64,000 bases of DNA from Angustibacter luteus (GTDB taxonomy: Bacteria > Actinomycetota > Actinomycetes > Actinomycetales > Angustibacteraceae): contig NZ_BAABFP010000004.1 in assembly GCF_039541115.1 (NCBI RefSeq), positions 236,005 through 300,004 on the forward strand, in the 5' to 3' direction. Position numbers and translations under genes: made by a program. How positions within the stretch are numbered: the stretch's first letter is position 1; each line of letters starts with the position of its first letter. Of this stretch, positions 59,548 to 64,000 are shown one piece after another. Under the pieces are notes generated by a model. That model was not told where the DNA came from and did not search any database. It saw nothing but the letters and a program-made list of their open reading frames with translations.

Positions 59548-60490
59548 CCTGCACGGCGCGTTCGGCGGCCAGCCCGACCAGGCCGGACGGCGAGAGCAGG
59601 TCGCGCACGATCGCGAGGGCCTGCTCGCGGTCGCGCGCCGGCAGCCGGACGTCGAGGGCCTGGCGGGTCCAGTCCGTGATGTCCTCGAGCGCTCGGCGGC
59701 AGGCGTAGAAGGCGAGCAGCTCGGGATCGAGGGCCGCGTCGGTGATGCCGTAGCCGGCGTCGAACGCGGTCCGCTGCTCGGTGTCGGCGGGGCCGAAGAA
59801 CGGCAGGCCAACCCGCCCGAACATCAGGTCGCACTCGCGTGGGGCCAGCACCGCGTCGTCCCAGTCGATGAGCCAGACCTGGTCACCGCGGACGAGGAGG
59901 TTGCCGCGGTGCGGGTCGGCGTGGCAGAGGACGAGCCGGAACGTCCGGCGGCTCAACCGGTCGGCCTGCTGGACGACGCCGTCGATCACAGTCGCGAGCG
60001 CCTGCGCGGCGGCCGGCCACTGCTCGGCGAGTGGTCGTGCGTCGTCCACCAGCTCGCCGTGCCAGAGGTCCTCCGACCGCAGCACCGCGGCCAGCTCGGC
60101 CGGCACCGGTGCCGCGTGCACAGCGGCCAGCACCCGGCCGAGGTCGGTCCACTGCGCCAGCGTGGGATCGACGTCCGCTGCCCGGTCGCCCGCGATCCAG
60201 GTCATGACGGACAGGCGTCCACCCGGCCGCTCGCTCCACGGTCGGCCATCGGTGGCCGTCAGGGGTTCCGGGACGCCGGGGACCCCGGTGCCGGCGAGGT
60301 GCTGCGTCACGAGCAGCCCCGCGGCAGAGCCGCCGGTGCTGAGCTTGACCGCGAAGGAGGACCCGTCGTCGCAGGTGCCACGCCAGACCTGGGCCTGCCG
60401 GTCCGCGCCGTGCGGGACGGCGACCAGCGAGGACAGCCGCAAGCCAAAGTCGTGCGCGACCCAGCCCACGACCTCACCCTCGCTGCTCAC
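59534..60490 (-). CDS. Spectinomycin-phosphotransferase-like kinase
   Basis: The 318-residue protein has the phosphotransferase fold with the catalytic loop VLCHADPHRGNLLVRG and the metal motif VWLIDWDDAVLAPRECDLMF. The WDD and P-R-E-x-D-L-M-F pattern is that of the APH(9)/spectinomycin kinase branch. Chromosomal members in Actinomycetes often have no resistance role. GTG 60490 starts the gene, 61 bases from the divergent aldo/keto reductase. Confidence 0.8.
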   Translation of the reverse strand: MSSEGEVVGWVAHDFGLRLSSLVAVPHGADRQAQVWRGTCDDGSSFAVKLSTGGSAAGLLVTQHLAGTGVPGVPEPLTATDGRPWSERPGGRLSVMTWIAGDRAADVDPTLAQWTDLGRVLAAVHAAPVPAELAAVLRSEDLWHGELVDDARPLAEQWPAAAQALATVIDGVVQQADRLSRRTFRLVLCHADPHRGNLLVRGDQVWLIDWDDAVLAPRECDLMFGRVGLPFFGPADTEQRTAFDAGYGITDAALDPELLAFYACRRALEDITDWTRQALDVRLPARDREQALAIVRDLLSPSGLVGLAAERAVQVSAG

Positions 60491-60551
60491 CCGGCCACCC
60501 TGACACCGCGGCCGCAGCGCGTCCTGTGAATTTCGGACGTAGCCTGGCGCG

Positions 60552-61436
60552 ATGGAGTACCGACGGCTCGGCCGGCTCGGCCACGAGAGCTCAGTGATCA
60601 TCTACGGCGCGGCGGCGCTCGCCGACGTCGACCAGGACACCGCTGACCGCTCGATCCAGCAGGCCCTGGACGCGGGGGTGAACCACCTCGACGTCGCGGC
60701 CAGCTACGGGGACGCCGAGCTGCGGCTGGGGCCGTGGATCCCGCAGATCCGGGATCGGGTCTTCCTCGCGACGAAGACCGGCCTGCGCGAGCGCGAGGCG
60801 GCGTGGGCGCAGATCAACGACTCGCTGGAGCGGTTGCAGACCGACAGCGTCGACCTGCTGCAGCTGCACGCCGTCGGCGACCTGGACGAGCTCGACCTGT
60901 GCACCCGGGACGGCGGCTCGCTGCAGGCGGCCCTGCGCGCGCGGGACGAAGGGATGGTGTCCGCGATCGGCATCACCGGGCACGGCTCGCAGGCACCCGC
61001 CACGCACCTGGAGGCGTTGCGGCGCTTCGACTTCGCGACCGTGCTGAGCCCGCTGAACTACCGGCTGGCCAGCGACCCGGCGTACCGCGCGGACTACGAG
61101 GCGCTCGGCGCCGAGGTGCAGCGTCAGGACGTCGGCCTGATGATCATCAAGTCCGTCGCCCGGCGGAACTGGCCCGGCGTCGGAGCGGGCGAGGACCGGG
61201 GTCAGCAGGCCTACGACACCTGGTACGAGCCGTTCGACCAGGCCGAGCGGATCCGCGCCGCGGTGTCCTGGGTGCTGTCGCACCCCGAGATCACCGGACT
61301 GGCCAGCGCGGGCGACGTCCGGCTGCTGGCCGACACCCTCGCGGCCGAGGCCGACCGGCTGCCGGTCCCCGAGGCGGAGGCCCTGCTCGCCGGCGTCGAC
61401 GACTACACGTCCCCGTTCCTGAACCAGCCCGCCTGA
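60552..61436 (+). CDS. Aldo/keto reductase, second copy
   Basis: The 294-residue protein contains the family residues: [11 protein letters not shown] (Asp, Tyr), FLATKTG (Lys) and LLQLHAVG (His). The C-terminal region around [18 protein letters not shown] resembles the uncharacterised YghZ/SAM-independent branch. It is only distantly like the copy at 48597. ATG 60552 follows a short AT-rich stretch. A long hairpin separates it from arcA. Confidence 0.87.
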   Translation: MEYRRLGRLGHESSVIIYGAAALADVDQDTADRSIQQALDAGVNHLDVAASYGDAELRLGPWIPQIRDRVFLATKTGLREREAAWAQINDSLERLQTDSVDLLQLHAVGDLDELDLCTRDGGSLQAALRARDEGMVSAIGITGHGSQAPATHLEALRRFDFATVLSPLNYRLASDPAYRADYEALGAEVQRQDVGLMIIKSVARRNWPGVGAGEDRGQQAYDTWYEPFDQAERIRAAVSWVLSHPEITGLASAGDVRLLADTLAAEADRLPVPEAEALLAGVDDYTSPFLNQPA

Positions 61437-61454
61437 CCCCACCGCCCGCCACAC

Positions 61455-61517
61455 CGCAGATGTCCCGCTTTCCGGGCTCACAGCGCGCGGATGGCCCCGA
61501 ATAGCGGAACATCTGCG
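61455..61517. terminator. Long imperfect hairpin between convergent genes
   Basis: Arms 61455-61469 and 61503-61517 pair at 14 of 15 positions, with further partial pairing inward. It lies between convergent stops and probably serves both. Confidence 0.6.
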
Positions 61518-61545
61518 CGGGCCGGGCGAGAGTTTGGGGGCGGGG

Positions 61546-62754
61546 TTACGGGGTGAGGGAGTCGCGCTCGATGGGGCAGGACATGCACCGGGGGCCGCCG
61601 CGGCCGCTGCCGAGCTCGCTGCCCGCGATGGCCACGACCTCGATGCCGGCGGCCTCGAGGCGGGTGTTCGTCTCGCTGTTGCGCTCGTAGGCGACCGCGA
61701 CCCGCGGCGCGAGCGCCAAGGTGTTGTTGCCGTCGTCCCACTGCTCGCGCTCGGCGGTGACCGGGTCGAGGCCGGTGTCCAGCACGTGCAGGCGCTCGAT
61801 GCCCATGGCCCGCGCGGCGACGTCCAGGAACGGCCCGGCCGCGTCGACCCGCAGCACGTCCTCGCCGTTCAGCGTGATCGCCAGCGCCTGCAGCGAGTGC
61901 GCGACGTTGGGGTACATGACGATCGCGTCGACGTCGACCATCGTGCAGACGGTGTCCAGGTGCATGGTGGCCCGCTCCTGCGCGATCGGCACCGCCAGCA
62001 CGGTGTGCGCGAGCCCGGCCCGCAGCAGCCGCCCGGCCAACCGCTCCACGCCGGCGGGCGTCGTCCGCTCCCCGGTGCCGACCGCGACCACGCCGGACGC
62101 GAGCAGCAGGACGTCGCCGCCCTCGACGTGCTCGAGCTCCGGCTGGTACGCGAGCGGGGTGCCGGCGAACCGCGGGTGGTGCTGGTAGATCGCCTTGGTC
62201 AGCGACGTCTCGCGCCGACGCGCCGGCATGGCCAGGCTGGTGACGGCGACCTGCGGACCCACCCAGGCGCTGGAGTCGCGGGTGAACAGCAGGTTGGGCA
62301 GCGGGTCGATGACGAAGTCCTCGGGCGAGGCCAGTGACGACACCACTCCGGGGCGCAGCATCGGACGCCGGGCCGAGAGCTCGTCGTGCCGCAGCCCCGA
62401 GATGAGCACCTCGGCGAGCTCGGCCTCGTCCAGGTCGCCGAGCAGCGCACGGGCGCGGCTGGCCAGCCGGTCCCCGACGTGCGGCTCGCCCAGCGCGTAC
62501 TCGACCGTGTCGTGCCGCGCCTGCGGCACCGTCAGCGCCTCGCGCAGCAGGTCCGCCAGGTAGAGCACCTCGACCCCGCGGTCGGTCAGCGCGGCGGCGA
62601 AGGCGTCGTGCTCGTCCTGGGCGCGGTCGACCCACGGGATGCCGTCGAAGAGCAGGCGGTCGTTGTTCCGCGGGGTGAGGCGGCGCAGCTCGTGACCGGG
62701 ACGGTGCAGCATCACGGTGCGCAGCCGTCCTACCTCGCTGTCTGCTCCTGCCAT
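61546..62754 (-). CDS. arcA: Arginine deiminase
   Basis: The 402-residue enzyme turns arginine into citrulline and ammonia. It shows [14 protein letters not shown], the catalytic residues in [11 protein letters not shown] and [10 protein letters not shown], and the C-terminal active cysteine in [10 protein letters not shown]. Length is typical. No ornithine carbamoyltransferase or carbamate kinase lies nearby, so it stands alone rather than in an arc operon. I chose ATG 62754; the longer open frame above it overlaps the divergent glycosyltransferase gene. Confidence 0.93.
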   Translation of the reverse strand: MAGADSEVGRLRTVMLHRPGHELRRLTPRNNDRLLFDGIPWVDRAQDEHDAFAAALTDRGVEVLYLADLLREALTVPQARHDTVEYALGEPHVGDRLASRARALLGDLDEAELAEVLISGLRHDELSARRPMLRPGVVSSLASPEDFVIDPLPNLLFTRDSSAWVGPQVAVTSLAMPARRRETSLTKAIYQHHPRFAGTPLAYQPELEHVEGGDVLLLASGVVAVGTGERTTPAGVERLAGRLLRAGLAHTVLAVPIAQERATMHLDTVCTMVDVDAIVMYPNVAHSLQALAITLNGEDVLRVDAAGPFLDVAARAMGIERLHVLDTGLDPVTAEREQWDDGNNTLALAPRVAVAYERNSETNTRLEAAGIEVVAIAGSELGSGRGGPRCMSCPIERDSLTP

Positions 62755-62788
62755 GGCGCCGACCCTACCTGCGGCTAGGCTCCACCGG

Positions 62789-63505
62789 GTGAGCGAGCAG
62801 CCGACGTCCGTCGCCGTGGTGATCCCGGCCAAGGACGAGGCGCAGCGCATCGCGGCGACCATCGCCGCGGCCGCGACCATCGCCGGCGTCGACCTGGTGG
62901 TCGTGGTGGACGACGGGAGCAGCGACGAGACGTCGACGGTGGCCCGCGAGGCGGGGGCCGAGGTGGTCCGGCACGACCGCAACCAGGGCAAGGGCAAGGC
63001 GATGCAGACCGGCGCGGCCTACGTGGCCCGGCACGAGAGCACGCCGCACGCCTTGCTCTTCATCGACGCCGACCTGGAGGGCTCCGCGGTCGAGACCGGT
63101 GCCCTGGTCGCTCCGGTGGTCAGCGGCGCCGCGGACATGACGATCGCGGTGCTGCCGAAGCAGAAGAGCGCCGGGGGTGGCCGCGGGTTCGTCGTCGGGC
63201 TGGCCAGCCGCGGGATCGAGCGGGCCACCGGCTGGACGCCGACCCAGCCGCTGTCCGGGATGCGCTGCCTGACCCGGCCGGCCTACGAGGCGGCCCAACC
63301 GCTCGCGGCCGGCTGGGGCGTGGAGGTCGGCCTGACCATCGACGTGCTGCGGCGCGGGATGACCATCGAGGAGGTGCCCTGCGAGCTGCACCACCGGGTC
63401 ACCGGCACCGGCCTGAGCGACCAGCTGCACCGGCTGAGCCAGTACCGCGACGTCTGGCGCGCGCTCGCCGTCCGGCGCGTGCGCGCCGCCCTGCGACGTC
63501 CATGA
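62789..63505 (+). CDS. Family 2 glycosyltransferase (dolichol-phosphate-mannose-synthase-like)
   Basis: The 238-residue soluble GT-A enzyme has [37 protein letters not shown] and the metal site FIDADLEGS. It resembles polyprenyl-phosphate glycosyltransferases that make the lipid-linked sugar used by membrane mannosyltransferases. This fits the next gene, an MptB-like enzyme whose ATG overlaps its stop (ATGA). The GTG at 62789 was chosen because the open frame upstream overlaps arcA. Confidence 0.85.
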   Translation: MSEQPTSVAVVIPAKDEAQRIAATIAAAATIAGVDLVVVVDDGSSDETSTVAREAGAEVVRHDRNQGKGKAMQTGAAYVARHESTPHALLFIDADLEGSAVETGALVAPVVSGAADMTIAVLPKQKSAGGGRGFVVGLASRGIERATGWTPTQPLSGMRCLTRPAYEAAQPLAAGWGVEVGLTIDVLRRGMTIEEVPCELHHRVTGTGLSDQLHRLSQYRDVWRALAVRRVRAALRRP

Positions 63506-64000
63506 CGGACGCGCCGTCCATGACGGACGCCGGGTCGCGGCGCCGGGTCTCCCCGTGGGCGCTGCTCGCGGTCGGCACGTCGTTCGTGCTGCTGATCGGC
63601 ACCGCGGCGTTCGGCCCGTCGGCGGCCTCACCGGACCTGGGCGCCGATACCGGTTGGCGCGCAGCACTTCCACCCTGGTCCATCGGCTTCCACGCCTCGT
63701 CCGCGCTGGTGACCGGCCTGGTCGACACGGGCTACCTGATCGGCGGTATCGGCGTCGCGCTCGGCCTGTGGGCGGCGTACCGGGGGGAGCGGGTGCCCCC
63801 GCAGGCCCTCGGGGTCGCCGGCGCCTTCGCGGTGCTGGCCGTCCTCGTCGCCCCGCTCGGCTCCGCCGACCACGTCAGCTACGCGGCCTACGGTCGGATC
63901 GCGGCGAACGGCGGTGACCCGTACGTCGTCCCGCCGCAGAGCTGGGCTGGCGGGCACGACCCGGTGGCCGGCGCGGTCGAACCACCGTGGACGACGACCC
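63502..64000 (+). CDS. MptB/DUF2029-like polyprenol-phosphate-mannose mannosyltransferase, 5' part
   Basis: The gene is cut by the window end; 166 codons are visible. The start ATG 63502 overlaps the glycosyltransferase stop. Visible are a basic N-terminus, three hydrophobic helices (about 18-40, 72-92, 105-125) and the motif GSADHVSYAAYGRIAANGGDPY, close to the acidic first loop of actinobacterial alpha-mannosyltransferases such as MptB. With the preceding enzyme it would use polyprenyl-phosphate mannose to build mannan or lipoglycan. Confidence 0.78.
   Translation, partial: MTDAPSMTDAGSRRRVSPWALLAVGTSFVLLIGTAAFGPSAASPDLGADTGWRAALPPWSIGFHASSALVTGLVDTGYLIGGIGVALGLWAAYRGERVPPQALGVAGAFAVLAVLVAPLGSADHVSYAAYGRIAANGGDPYVVPPQSWAGGHDPVAGAVEPPWTTT

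Noticed and set aside
47742-60490. Antibiotic-resistance cluster
   Set aside because: The phosphotransferase-fold genes are scattered on one strand, from different branches and without transport or biosynthesis genes; resistance cannot be claimed from fold alone.

Overview
This 64-kb window comes from the chromosome of a high-GC Gram-positive bacterium of the class Actinomycetes. The evidence is the dnaA-dnaN-gnd-recF-dciA-gyrB-gyrA order around a candidate oriC, the gyrA-DUF3566-tRNA-Ile-DLW39-tRNA-Ala segment, the rhomboid-crgA-DUF881-class E sortase-pabA block, and the fhaA-fhaB-pstP-rodA-pbpA-pknA-pknB operon. GC-rich codon use, frequent GTG starts and stop/start overlaps fit. I cannot place it below class level.

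Layout. 1-11.1 kb: replication core. It holds the dnaA 3' end, oriC with degenerate DnaA boxes, dnaN, gnd, recF, a DciA-type helicase loader, a second DnaA-box cluster upstream of gyrB, gyrB, gyrA, a DUF3566 membrane protein, tRNA-Ile(GAT), a DLW-39 microprotein and tRNA-Ala(TGC). 11.1-14.7 kb: a minus-strand restriction-modification island (Vsr endonuclease, C5-cytosine methyltransferase, PD-(D/E)XK-like nuclease) with visibly less GC-rich sequence. 14.7-21.7 kb: a flavin-type oxidoreductase, then a SpoIIAA-like protein and a Thr-rich lipoprotein, then a tight three-gene cassette. That cassette (EACC1-like adaptor, two-part caspase-fold protein with an EF-hand loop, 814-residue helical solenoid) is the best candidate for a little-described conflict or cell-death system. 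21.8-35.5 kb: conserved growth and division block (cyclophilin, rhomboid, CrgA, sortase, PabA) and the Ser/Thr kinase-peptidoglycan operon on the minus strand. 35.7-38.9 kb: tRNA-Leu(CAG) with a strong terminator, a translationally coupled trio (membrane protein, unknown 207-residue protein, short-chain dehydrogenase) and another membrane protein. 39-44.2 kb: a surface-polysaccharide operon (acyltransferase, processive family 2 glycosyltransferase, GH26 hydrolase). 44.4-64 kb: mixed metabolism and signalling, including a leucine-rich-repeat protein, a secreted matrixin-type protease, three unrelated aminoglycoside-phosphotransferase-fold kinases, two aldo/keto reductases, a PIG-V-like mannosyltransferase, Fpg/Nei glycosylase, an orphan ATPase next to an ECF sigma factor with a long C-terminal extension, a threonine-aldolase-type enzyme, a glycerophosphodiesterase, an anti-sigma-type ATPase, arginine deiminase, a glycosyltransferase and the start of an MptB-like mannosyltransferase.

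How the genes work together. DnaA, the sliding clamp, RecF, DciA and gyrase form the replication-initiation and topology module. FhaA/FhaB, PstP and PknA/PknB form the phospho-signalling circuit that controls the RodA-PbpA peptidoglycan synthase, with CrgA nearby as a division regulator. The GH26, glycosyltransferase and acyltransferase genes look like one pathway that makes, decorates and trims a cell-surface glycan. Convergent gene pairs in the second half are often separated by long imperfect hairpins that probably act as two-way terminators.
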